From JBBQWS01 sp038210415 (GTDB taxonomy: Bacteria > Actinomycetota > Actinomycetes > Prado026), in assembly GCA_038210415.1 (NCBI GenBank), contig JBBQWS010000035.1, positions 1-35,309 of the forward strand: a DNA stretch of 35,309 nt. The letters run 5' to 3'. Below are positions 8,002-14,943 of the stretch, one piece after another. Position numbers and translations under genes: made by a program. How positions within the stretch are numbered: the first letter of the stretch is position 1; every line of letters begins with the position of its first letter. The notes beneath the pieces were generated by a model that did not search any database, was not told the DNA's origin, and worked only from the letters and a program-made list of their open reading frames with translations.

Positions 8002-9093
8002 GTGTCCACCCGGCTGCCGGACTTCCCCTGGGACTCGCTCGCGCCCCACGCCGAACGGGCGCGAGCGCACCCGGGGGGCATCGTCGACCTGTCGATCGGT
8101 ACGCCGGTCGACCCGACGCCGGCGATCGTCCAGGACGCCTTGCGCGCCGCCGCGAACGCTCCCGGCTACCCGACGACGCACGGGACTCCCGCTCTGCGCG
8201 ACGCGGTCAGCCGCTGGCTCGACCGCCGGCTCGGCGTACCCGGGGTCGATGCCGCCGACGTCCTGCCGACGATCGGGTCGAAGGAGCTGGTCGCGTGGTT
8301 GCCCAGCCTGCTTGGCCTCGGAACGGGCAGCCGGGTCGTCGTCCCCGAGCTCGCCTACCCGACGTACGCCGTGGGGGCGATGCTTGCCGGCGCCGAGGTG
8401 GTGACGTCCGACGCGACGCTGGCGCTCGGGCCCGGCCGGGTCGACCTCGTATGGGTCAACTCTCCGTCGAACCCGACCGGTCGCGTCCTTCCTGCCGAGC
8501 ACCTCGCGAAAGTTGTTGCGTGGGCGCGTGAACGCGGTGCGGTCGTCGTGTCGGACGAGTGCTACATCGAGCTGGCCTGGACCGCGCAGCCGGTGTCGAT
8601 CCTGCATCCGTCCGTGTGCGGGGGGTCCCGCGAAGGGCTGCTCGCCGTGCACTCGTTGTCCAAGCGGAGCAACCTCGCGGGGTACCGGGCCGGCTTCGTC
8701 ACCGGTGACCCCTCGCTCGTGCGCGAGCTGCTGGCCGTACGCAAGCACGCCGGGATGATGGTCCCGACTCCCGTCCAGGCTGCGATGACGGCGGCGCTCG
8801 ACGACGACGAGCACGTACGCGAGCAGGCGACCCGGTACCGCAACCGGCGCGAGCTGTTGCTGGCTGCCCTCGACGAGTCGGGGTTCGAGGTGTCGCACTC
8901 CGAAGCCGGCCTCTACCTTTGGGCAACCCGGGATGAGCCCTGCGGCGAAACCGTCGCCTGGCTGGCCGAGCGCGGGATCCTCGTGGCGCCCGGCGACTTC
9001 TACGGCGTGGCGGGCGGGCGGCACGTACGCATCTCGCTGACCGCGACGGACGAACGGATCGCCGCTGCGGGCGAACGGCTCGTCGCCGGCTGA
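8002..9093 (+). CDS. dapC: Succinyldiaminopimelate transaminase
   Basis: 363 residues, a fold-type I PLP aminotransferase. SPSNPTGRVLPAEHL, SDECYIELAW and HSLSKRSNLAGYRAGF, whose Lys at about residue 221 would bind PLP, define the class. Specific assignment as DapC rests on gene order after the ferredoxin and on overall resemblance to the actinobacterial DapC group: N-terminal LPDFPWDSLAPHAERA and DLSIGTPVDPTP. It would convert N-succinyl-2-amino-6-ketopimelate to succinyl-diaminopimelate using glutamate. GTG 8002 is chosen because it follows the ferredoxin stop and starts the conserved domain; longer in-frame starts lie inside the ferredoxin gene. dapD and dapE are 3-5 kb downstream, in a separate transcription unit. 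Confidence 0.92.
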   Translation: MSTRLPDFPWDSLAPHAERARAHPGGIVDLSIGTPVDPTPAIVQDALRAAANAPGYPTTHGTPALRDAVSRWLDRRLGVPGVDAADVLPTIGSKELVAWLPSLLGLGTGSRVVVPELAYPTYAVGAMLAGAEVVTSDATLALGPGRVDLVWVNSPSNPTGRVLPAEHLAKVVAWARERGAVVVSDECYIELAWTAQPVSILHPSVCGGSREGLLAVHSLSKRSNLAGYRAGFVTGDPSLVRELLAVRKHAGMMVPTPVQAAMTAALDDDEHVREQATRYRNRRELLLAALDESGFEVSHSEAGLYLWATRDEPCGETVAWLAERGILVAPGDFYGVAGGRHVRISLTATDERIAAAGERLVAG

Positions 9094-9104
9094 CCTCGGC
9101 CGTA

Positions 9105-9656
9105 CTACCGCGGCGGGTCTTCCCCGGTCAGTCCGTCGACCGACTCACGGATCAGATCGGCGTGGCCGACGTGGCGGGCGTACTCCTCGATGACGTCGAT
9201 CAAGATGCGTCGCAGGCTCGCCGCCCTGCCGTCGGGCCAGACGACCTTCACGAGCCGGTCCAGGCCGCCGTCGTCGAGGGCTTCCGCGATCGCCGACCGG
9301 GAGCGGGCCACCGCGTCTCGCCAGAGAGTCATCAGCTCCTGGGGGGAGTCGGTGCTCGCGGAATGCCAGTCCCAGTCCCAGTCGGAGTCCCAGTCGGCGG
9401 TGTCCCACGGGGCGCTCAGCGGCCGATCGTGCAGCCGCCGGGTGAAGTAGTCGTCCTCGACCAGCGCCAGGTGCTTGAGCAGCCCGCCCAGGGTCATCGA
9501 CGAGGCGCCGACGGTCGAGCTCAGCCCAGCGGCATCGAGGCCGGCACACTTCCACTCGAAGATCGCTCGCTGGCGGTTCAACGAACCAAGGAGCGTGGCG
9601 ACCTCGTCGCCGGCAACCGGAGGTTCGTGCGGTTCCTGCTGGTCCGGGTCTGTCAT
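9105..9656 (-). CDS. DinB/DUF664 family protein (possible mycothiol-dependent transferase)
   Basis: 183 residues from ATG 9656 (a GTG at 9680 would add eight residues; no clear ribosome site favours either). Helix-rich, with His in LLKHLALVEDDYF and in EEYARHVGHADLIRES, positioned like the three-His metal site of DinB/DUF664 four-helix bundle proteins, some of which are thiol (bacillithiol or mycothiol) S-transferases. The substrate is unknown. The insert DWDSDWDWDWHS at about residues 90-101 is encoded by near-tandem CAGTCC hexamers at 9366-9398 (read on the plus strand) and looks like a small repeat expansion in a loop. It converges on dapC with an 11-base gap. Confidence 0.8.
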   Translation of the reverse strand: MTDPDQQEPHEPPVAGDEVATLLGSLNRQRAIFEWKCAGLDAAGLSSTVGASSMTLGGLLKHLALVEDDYFTRRLHDRPLSAPWDTADWDSDWDWDWHSASTDSPQELMTLWRDAVARSRSAIAEALDDGGLDRLVKVVWPDGRAASLRRILIDVIEEYARHVGHADLIRESVDGLTGEDPPR

Positions 9657-9814
9657 AGCGCGTGAGCGTAGTGGGCGCACTCTCCGCTCGTGGAGCGCAG
9701 TTCGTCGCTGATCACCCGACGGGGACGCCGGAGGGTTGGCGGGCGCGTGTCGGGACGTTGCGTGACATCAGCACGGATTCGCTGCTGCCTCACCGACGAT
9801 CTGCTCCGTAGTAC

Positions 9815-9919
9815 TCAGTCGGTAGTTTCGCGGCCACGGATCGGCGTGAGCACGGCGGTGAGACTCGATCTCGCACCCATGGAGCTCGTGAGTCTCGCGG
9901 GAACGCGGCCTTTTGGCAT
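9815..9919 (-). CDS. Candidate 34-residue small protein with strong Shine-Dalgarno
   Basis: The frame from ATG 9919 to TGA 9815-9817 encodes 34 residues starting MPKGRVPARLTSSMG and ending in IRGRETTD. AAGGAGGT lies six bases before the ATG, one of the best ribosome sites in the window. The product is basic in its first half, has no membrane segment and no cysteine. I do not recognise it. It follows the DUF2510 gene on the same strand by about 50 bases and could be its second cistron. An overlapping ATG at 9934 opens another frame but would place the same Shine-Dalgarno inside the gene. The remainder of 9657-9970 shows nothing I can name. Confidence 0.5.
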   Translation of the reverse strand: MPKGRVPARLTSSMGARSSLTAVLTPIRGRETTD

Positions 9920-9970
9920 GAGAGCACCTCCTTCATCCGCCGCGGAACGGTGTGGCATCCTCATGACGGC

Positions 9971-10351
9971 TCAGGCGTGGCGGGCGCCAGCGGTCAGCAT
10001 CGCGAGCACGATGCCGAGGGACCACAGCGAACCGAACGTGATGCCGATGATCGCCGGGATGCGCCCCTTCTGCCTGGACGCCCGCATCTGGCGCAGGGCA
10101 ACGAGCCCGAGCGGCAATCCGACGACACCGAGCTGGGGGATGAACCCGCCGATCAGCGCGAGGATCGCCAGCGCGTTGACGCCTGGCTGACTTCCAACGA
10201 GTGGCGTCGGGCACTCGGCAGGGTATGGCGTGGGGTAGCCAGCAGCGGTGTGTTCGGTCCACACCTGACCGTCCCACCACCGCAACCTCCCGCTCGGGTC
10301 CGCGAACCATCCCGCCGGCGCAACCGACTGGGACATCCCTTGCTCACTCAT
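9971..10351 (-). CDS. DUF2510 domain membrane protein
   Basis: 126 residues from ATG 10351, which has GGGGAGG eight bases upstream. Residues about 10-30 read PAGWFADPSGRLRWWDGQVW-TEH, a typical DUF2510 domain (Trp-rich, PGWYxDPxGxxxxRWWDGxxWT pattern). The C-terminal half has two hydrophobic helices (ALAILALIGGFIPQLGVVGL and IIGITFGSLWSLGIVLAML) separated by LRQMRASRQKGR, a DUF4190-like arrangement. The role is unknown; such proteins are common actinobacterial membrane proteins. The long upstream extension of the frame runs through repeat copy 4 and is not considered coding. Confidence 0.82.
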   Translation of the reverse strand: MSEQGMSQSVAPAGWFADPSGRLRWWDGQVWTEHTAAGYPTPYPAECPTPLVGSQPGVNALAILALIGGFIPQLGVVGLPLGLVALRQMRASRQKGRIPAIIGITFGSLWSLGIVLAMLTAGARHA

Positions 10352-10432
10352 GGCGGCCGCCTCCCCGTGCTGACTCCTCGTCCACTGGGGATCGTCGTAC
10401 CCGGGTAGCCCCTTGAGCCGAGTACCCACGCT

Positions 10433-10490
10433 CATGAGTGGCGCGGAATCGCGGCCTAGTGGCGTGAGGGGACCCTTGTGGCGAAAGGGG
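10433..10490 (+). repeat. Dispersed intergenic repeat, copy 4
   Basis: Plus-strand copy: AGTGGCGCGGAATCGCGGC, then CTAGTGGCGTGAGGGG and ACCCTTGTGGCGAAAGGGG. It occupies most of the gap between the diguanylate cyclase stop (10521) and the DUF2510 start (10351). Compared with copy 2 it differs mainly by A-to-G in the CATG and by CCT-to-CTT. Confidence 0.75.
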
Positions 10491-10520
10491 TGTGGGGGAG
10501 GTGGAAGGGGGGAGGTGCGG

Positions 10521-12152
10521 TTAGTGGGCGAGGCGTTGGAGGCCGGCGCCGGCGGCCTTTGCTGCGTAGAGCGCCGCGTCGGCCCGCGGGTAGAGATCGT
10601 CGACGCCCAGCGGTCCACGGCCGCAGGCGAGCCCGACGCTGACGCTGACCCGCAGTCCGGTCACGATCGCCGACCAGTCCTCGAGCATCACGAGCGCGCC
10701 GATCTGGTCGGCCCGCTGTTGGACGGCGTCGGCGGGCGCACCGGTCACGACGGCGCAGAACTCGTCGCCGCCTAGCCGTAGCGCAAGGTCGTCGGTGCGC
10801 AGCACGGACCGCAGGATGTCACCGACCCGGCACAGCACCCGGTCGCCCACCGCGTGCCCGTACGCGTCGTTGACGGCCTTGAACTCGTCGACGTCGACGA
10901 TCAGCATCGCCACCGCGCCGTCCTCGGCGAGCTCGGTGCGGTCGCGGTCCAGCCGCTGCTCGAGGGCGCGGCGGTTGCCCAGCCCGGTGAGCGGGTCCTC
11001 GAGCGTGCGGCGCACCAGCCCGTCATGCTGACCGCGCAGCCGCTCCGACTCGATCTGGTCCCGGGCGGCGGCCAGCCGGCCGAGCCGCTCGTCCCAGCGC
11101 TGCCGGGCGAGCACCGACGCGTACGTGCGGGTGGCCTGGCCGATCGCGGGATTCTGCCGCTGCTCGACCAACGTGGCGGTCCAGTGCGCGAACGACCGCT
11201 GGTAGACGGTGCCCTGGATCCTGGTGAGCTCCTCGGCGGCCGCCGCGAGTGCAGCAGCCGCGTCCAGCCGACCCACCCGGATCGAGTCATGGGCGAGCGC
11301 GAGGTGGACCTGCATCCGGGCGAGCCACTCGATGTCGGCGCCCCCGCGGTCGAGTCGAGCCCCCAGCTCGCGCAGCTCCTCGAGCTCGCCGGCGTCCGCC
11401 GCGTGGAGCAGTGTGAGCCGGGCCAGCCGGCTGACCCGTAGCGCGAGTGCCCAGCTCGACGGGAGGTCGAGCGTCATGTCCTCGGAGCGCTCGCGCAGCA
11501 GCTGCTCCGCACGCTCGGTCTCCCCTGCCTCGAGCAGTGCCGCCGTCCACCAGAACCAGGCGAGACCGCGATTGAGCTCGATGACCGGCCGGAGCAGCTG
11601 GTCGTCGCACTGGGGCAGCAAGGCCTCGGCCCTGGCGTACAGCTCGTCGCCGAGCTCCCACAGGCTCAGCGCCTCGTACGCGACCCCGGCACTGATCAAG
11701 GCGCTCGCCCGCGAGATCGGCTCGCTGTCGGTGTCGAGCAGGACCAGGGCCCGGGCGCAGTCGGCGCCGTGCCGCACGACGTCCCCGTCGCGCAGCGCAA
11801 GCTCGGCCCGGATGGTCAGGCCCGCGGCGAGCATGGCGGGCTCCTGCAGAGCCTCGGCGCGCTCGATCAGCCGGTGGCAGGCTTCGGCGGCCTGCTCGGG
11901 CAGGTTGGTGAGCGCGTCGACCGCCTCGGCGTAGTTGAGAGTGGCGATGGTCTCGGGCCATCCGGACCGCTCGGCCTCGGCCAGCGCTGCCCGGATCTCG
12001 ACCCGGGCCTGCGCGACCTCGGGGGTCTGCACCGCCTCGACCAGGTGGAAGGCGCCGTGCAGCGACGCGCGCCGGACCGGGTCCGGGCGCGGCATGTCGT
12101 CGTGCCCGCTGGCTACGGTTGCCACTTCCTCACGATGAGCGTCGACCCGCAC
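10521..12152 (-). CDS. TPR-like/GGDEF diguanylate cyclase
   Basis: Up to 543 residues. Residues about 30-360 are alpha-helical and Ala/Leu/Glu-rich with TPR-like spacing (AEACHRLIERAEALQEPAML, LYARAEALLPQ and ETERAEQLLRERSED). Residues 386-543 are a GGDEF domain: DPLTGLGNRRALEQRL, VDVDEFKAVNDAYGHAVGD, intact GGDEF at about 461-465 and an upstream RTDD at 452-455, which fits the RxxD inhibitory site. It should therefore make c-di-GMP from two GTP and be product-inhibited. No transmembrane segment is seen, so it is probably cytoplasmic, with the helical repeats as sensor. It follows dapD by 36 bases. The start is uncertain: GTG 12152 or ATG 12095, neither with a good ribosome site. Confidence 0.88.
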   Translation of the reverse strand: MRVDAHREEVATVASGHDDMPRPDPVRRASLHGAFHLVEAVQTPEVAQARVEIRAALAEAERSGWPETIATLNYAEAVDALTNLPEQAAEACHRLIERAEALQEPAMLAAGLTIRAELALRDGDVVRHGADCARALVLLDTDSEPISRASALISAGVAYEALSLWELGDELYARAEALLPQCDDQLLRPVIELNRGLAWFWWTAALLEAGETERAEQLLRERSEDMTLDLPSSWALALRVSRLARLTLLHAADAGELEELRELGARLDRGGADIEWLARMQVHLALAHDSIRVGRLDAAAALAAAAEELTRIQGTVYQRSFAHWTATLVEQRQNPAIGQATRTYASVLARQRWDERLGRLAAARDQIESERLRGQHDGLVRRTLEDPLTGLGNRRALEQRLDRDRTELAEDGAVAMLIVDVDEFKAVNDAYGHAVGDRVLCRVGDILRSVLRTDDLALRLGGDEFCAVVTGAPADAVQQRADQIGALVMLEDWSAIVTGLRVSVSVGLACGRGPLGVDDLYPRADAALYAAKAAGAGLQRLAH

Positions 12153-12188
12153 CTGTTCATCGGCGCCGGGTATGCCCGGCCTTAGCCG

Positions 12189-13139
12189 CTACGGGGCGTG
12201 CAGAGCGTCGTTGAGGGCACCCCAGCTGCCCGTACGGGTCCGGGCCTCGAGGGCTCCGGTGACGCTGTTGCGCAGGAACAGCAGCCCCGGGACGCCGGAC
12301 AGGTCGGCTCCCTTGACCACCCGACCGTCCGGCAGCGTCACCTTCGAGCCCGCGGTGACGTAGCAGCCGGCCTCGATGACGCAGTCGTCGCCCAGGCTGA
12401 TCCCGATGCCCGCGTTTGCGCCGATCAGGCAGCGCTCACCGACGCTTACCACGGTCTTGCCGCCGCCGGACAGCGTGCCCATGATCGAGGACCCGCCGCC
12501 GACGTCGGACCCGGCGCCGACGACCACCCCCGCGCTGATCCGACCCTCGATCATCGACGCGCCGAGCGTGCCGGCGTTGAAGTTCACGAACCCCTCGTGC
12601 ATCACGGTCGTGCCGGGCGCCAGATGGGCACCGAGCCGGACCCGGTCGCCGTCGGCGATACGCACGCCGGACGGCACGACGTAGTCGACCATGCGGGGGA
12701 ACTTGTCGACTCCGAACACGGTGACCTGGCCGCTGGCACGCAATCGGGTGCGGACACCCTCGAAACCGTCGACGGCACACGGGCCGAAGTTGGTCCAGAC
12801 GACGTTGCTGAGCAGCCCGAAGACGCCGTCGAGGTTGACCTCGTGCGGGCGGACCAGCCGGTGCGAGAGAAGGTGGAGACGCAGGTAGACGTCGGCCGCG
12901 TCGACGGGCGGCTGGTCGAGGTCGATCCGGACGACCACGAGCTCGGAGCGCACACCCCGGACGGGGTCGACGGAGGCGAGGTCGGCCAGGCCGTCCGGGA
13001 CCGGGGGTTCGGCCGCGAGCACCGGCTGGGGGAAGAGCACGTCGAGGATGGCGCCGGTGGCGGCGTAGGTGGCCAGACCTACCCCGGAGGCGGCGTGGGC
13101 AGGGTCTATGGGGCGGGGTGGGCCCGGCGGGTCGGTCAC
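12189..13139 (-). CDS. dapD: Tetrahydrodipicolinate N-succinyltransferase
   Basis: 316 residues, the length of the actinobacterial DapD type (M. tuberculosis Rv1201c class), longer than and different from the E. coli form. N-terminal alpha/beta part with VRSELVVVRIDLDQPPVD; then a left-handed beta-helix built of hexapeptide repeats, visible from RVRLGAHLAPGTTVMHEGFV through GASMIEGRISAGVVVGAGSD to CLIGANAGIGISLGDDCVIE. It transfers succinyl from succinyl-CoA to tetrahydrodipicolinate in lysine/DAP synthesis. GTG 13139 is favoured: a -10-like TACGGT sits seven bases upstream, implying a leaderless message. The much longer in-frame extension to 14360 runs antisense through dapE and is rejected. 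Confidence 0.95.
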   Translation of the reverse strand: MTDPPGPPRPIDPAHAASGVGLATYAATGAILDVLFPQPVLAAEPPVPDGLADLASVDPVRGVRSELVVVRIDLDQPPVDAADVYLRLHLLSHRLVRPHEVNLDGVFGLLSNVVWTNFGPCAVDGFEGVRTRLRASGQVTVFGVDKFPRMVDYVVPSGVRIADGDRVRLGAHLAPGTTVMHEGFVNFNAGTLGASMIEGRISAGVVVGAGSDVGGGSSIMGTLSGGGKTVVSVGERCLIGANAGIGISLGDDCVIEAGCYVTAGSKVTLPDGRVVKGADLSGVPGLLFLRNSVTGALEARTRTGSWGALNDALHAP

Positions 13140-13145
13140 GCCTAT

Positions 13146-13152
13146 TACCGTA
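13146..13152. promoter_or_regulatory. Shared symmetric -10 element for divergent leaderless dapD and dapE
   Basis: TACCGTA reads as a -10 hexamer (TANNNT) on both strands: TACCGT at 13146-13151, six bases before the dapE GTG, and TACGGT (13152-13147 on the minus strand), seven bases before the dapD GTG. The two start codons are only 18 bases apart, so neither gene has room for a ribosome-binding site. Confidence 0.65.
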
Positions 13153-13157
13153 GCGCC

Positions 13158-14231
13158 GTGACGATCCTCGACCTCAGCCAGGACGGGCCGGCCTTGACGG
13201 CCGCGCTCGTCGACGAGTTCTCCGTCAGCGGATCGGAGAAGGGGCTCGCTGACGCGGTCGAGATCGCGCTGCGCCACTACCCCCACCTTCAGGTCGACCG
13301 GGACGGCGACGCCGTCGTCGCCCGGACCACACTGGGGCGGGTCGAGCGGGTCGTGATCGCCGGCCACATGGACACGGTGCCCGAGGCCGGCAACCTGCCG
13401 TCGCGCCGGGCCGACGGGCTGCTGCACGGCCTGGGTTCGTGCGACATGAAGGGCGGCGTAGCCGTCGGGCTGCGGCTGGCCGCGCACCTGACCGAACCGA
13501 CCCGCGACGTGACGTACGTCTTCTACGACGGCGAGGAGGTCGAGGAGGACCGCAACGGGCTCAAACGCATCGCCGCGCGGCATCCCGAGTGGCTCGCGGG
13601 CGACTTCGCCGTGCTCATGGAGCCGACGGCCGCCGCGATCGAGGGCGGCTGCCAGGGGACGCTGCGGGTCGAGGTGAACACCACGGGACGGCGTGCCCAC
13701 AGTGCCCGGTCGTGGCTGGGGGTCAATGCGATCCATCAGGCGGGCGAGGTGCTCGACCGGCTGCGGCGGCACGACGCACGACGGGTCGACATCGACGGGC
13801 TCGAGTACCGCGAAGGGCTGAACGCGGTCTACATCAGCGGAGGCGTCGCCGGCAACGTCGTGCCCGACGCAGCCGTCGTCACTGTCAACTTCCGGTTCGC
13901 CCCCGACCGAAGCCTGGCCGAAGCGGAGGAGCACGTACGCGAGGTGTTCGAGGGTTTCGAGGTCACCTACGTCGACGGTGCCGCGGGGGCCTTGCCGGGG
14001 CTGGGCCGCCCGGCCGCCGCCGCGTTCATCACCGCGATCATGGGGGCCGACGGGGCGCCACCGCGGGCGAAGTTCGGCTGGACCGATGTCGCACGGTTCA
14101 CAGCGCTCGGCGTCCCAGCAGTGAACTACGGCCCCGGGGACCCCTCGCTCGCTCACACGCGCGAGGAGTTCGTCCCCGAGGCCGAGATCGTGCAGTGCGA
14201 GGACCGGATGCGGGCCTGGCTCACGAGCTGA
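13158..14231 (+). CDS. dapE: Succinyl-diaminopimelate desuccinylase
   Basis: 357 residues, an M20-family zinc hydrolase that removes succinate from N-succinyl-LL-diaminopimelate. Metal and catalytic motifs are visible: VIAGHMDTVPEAGN with His70 and Asp72, GLGSCDMKGGVAVGLRLA with the bridging Asp, and YDGEEVEEDRNGL with the general-base Glu pair. The dimerisation-domain RRAHSARSWLGVNAIHQ is conserved, as is the late YGPGDPSLAHTREEFV with the last metal His. GTG 13158 is six bases from the -10 TACCGT, so the transcript is probably leaderless. Divergent to dapD as in M. tuberculosis Rv1201c/Rv1202. Confidence 0.95.
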   Translation: MTILDLSQDGPALTAALVDEFSVSGSEKGLADAVEIALRHYPHLQVDRDGDAVVARTTLGRVERVVIAGHMDTVPEAGNLPSRRADGLLHGLGSCDMKGGVAVGLRLAAHLTEPTRDVTYVFYDGEEVEEDRNGLKRIAARHPEWLAGDFAVLMEPTAAAIEGGCQGTLRVEVNTTGRRAHSARSWLGVNAIHQAGEVLDRLRRHDARRVDIDGLEYREGLNAVYISGGVAGNVVPDAAVVTVNFRFAPDRSLAEAEEHVREVFEGFEVTYVDGAAGALPGLGRPAAAAFITAIMGADGAPPRAKFGWTDVARFTALGVPAVNYGPGDPSLAHTREEFVPEAEIVQCEDRMRAWLTS

Positions 14232-14272
14232 GCCGAGCGCGCACCCGGTCCTCTGCGAGGTCGGACGGGCGG

Positions 14273-14830
14273 TTACGCCTGCTTGATCGCCGACACGTCG
14301 AGCGTGATCTTGATCTTGTCCGAGACGAGGAAGCCGCCGGCCTCGAGCGCGACGTTCCACTCCAGCCCGAAGTCCTTGCGGTTGATCGTCGTGGAGCCCT
14401 CGAAGCCGATCCGGTCGTTGCCGAACGGGTCCTTCGAGACGCCGGAGAACTCGGCCTCGATCTCGACGGTCCTCGTCACGCCGTGGATGGTCAGGTCGCC
14501 GACCATCACGAACTCGCTGCCGCCTTGACGGACCGCTGTGGAGGCGAAGGTCAGGGTCGGGAAGTTCTCGACGTCGAGGAAGTCGGCGCTCTTGACGTGG
14601 CCGTCGCGCTGCTCGTTGCCGCTGGTGAAGCTCGCGGCCTGGATGGTGACGGTGGCGGACGAGAGGGCGGGATTCGAGCCGTCGAGCGCGAGCGTGCCCT
14701 CGAAGCCGCCGAAGCCGCCGCGAACGGTGGTGATCATGGCGTGCTTGGCCGAGAAGCCCAGGGTGCTGTGGCTCTGGTCGATGACCCAGGTGCCGGTGGT
14801 GACGGAGAGGTCGGTGGTGGTGACGGACAT
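14273..14830 (-). CDS. YceI family lipid/isoprenoid-binding protein
   Basis: 185 residues from ATG 14830 (upstream in-frame codons run through the operator region). It is one YceI lipocalin-like beta-barrel: GTWVIDQSHSTLGFSAKH, ITTVRGGFGGFEGTLALDG, SADFLDVENFPTLTFAST and LTIHGVTRTVEIEAEFSG. YceI proteins bind polyisoprenoid chains; this one has no signal peptide and is probably cytoplasmic, as is common in actinobacteria. Its promoter region holds two GTTGA-N4-TCAAC palindromes, arguing for control by a repressor, plausibly MarR-type as often paired with YceI. No regulator gene is adjacent in this window. It converges on dapE with a 41-base gap. Confidence 0.93.
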   Translation of the reverse strand: MSVTTTDLSVTTGTWVIDQSHSTLGFSAKHAMITTVRGGFGGFEGTLALDGSNPALSSATVTIQAASFTSGNEQRDGHVKSADFLDVENFPTLTFASTAVRQGGSEFVMVGDLTIHGVTRTVEIEAEFSGVSKDPFGNDRIGFEGSTTINRKDFGLEWNVALEAGGFLVSDKIKITLDVSAIKQA

Positions 14831-14852
14831 GATGAGGACCCTTTCGGAGATT

Positions 14853-14866
14853 GTTGAACGCTCAAC
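14853..14866. promoter_or_regulatory. Palindromic operator, proximal copy, upstream of YceI gene
   Basis: GTTGAACGCTCAAC is a perfect 5+5 inverted repeat with a 4-base spacer. It lies 22 bases before the YceI ATG, in the predicted 5' untranslated region, where a bound repressor would block transcription. Confidence 0.55.
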
Positions 14867-14890
14867 TGATATGCAGTTAAACACTCGATG

Positions 14891-14904
14891 GTTGAAGTGT
14901 CAAC
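14891..14904. promoter_or_regulatory. Palindromic operator, distal copy, containing -35-like TTGACA of YceI gene
   Basis: GTTGAAGTGTCAAC has the same GTTGA-N4-TCAAC arms as the proximal copy, 38 bases away start to start. On the minus strand it contains a perfect TTGACA (14903-14898) that can serve as the YceI -35; TTAACT 17 bases further is a poor -10. Confidence 0.55.
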
Positions 14905-14909
14905 TACAG

Positions 14910-14937
14910 TTCAAAGGGCAGGCGTCCCCGCTAACGT
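14910..14937 (+). promoter_or_regulatory. Promoter of leaderless LOG gene
   Basis: TAACGT at 14932-14937 is six bases before GTG 14944, the spacing of a leaderless actinobacterial transcript; TTCAAA at 14910-14915 is a plausible weak -35 with a 16-base spacer. Confidence 0.45.
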
Positions 14938-14943
14938 GGGCCC

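Noticed and set aside
9366..9398. Possible CRISPR-like or phase-variable hexamer repeat in the DinB-like gene
   Set aside because: Imperfect CAGTCC units that stay in frame and encode DW pairs; more likely a small coding expansion.
6265..10490. Idea that the repeats encode a short leader peptide (M/V-R-G-P-L-W-R in one frame of copies 2 and 4)
   Set aside because: Some differences are synonymous, but copy 3 has no start codon, copy 1 changes the peptide, and none has a ribosome-binding site.
12189..14360. A 723-codon open frame on the minus strand spanning dapD and antisense to dapE
   Set aside because: Only the last 316 codons have DapD homology; the rest is antisense to the well-supported dapE and is an artefact of GC-rich codon use.
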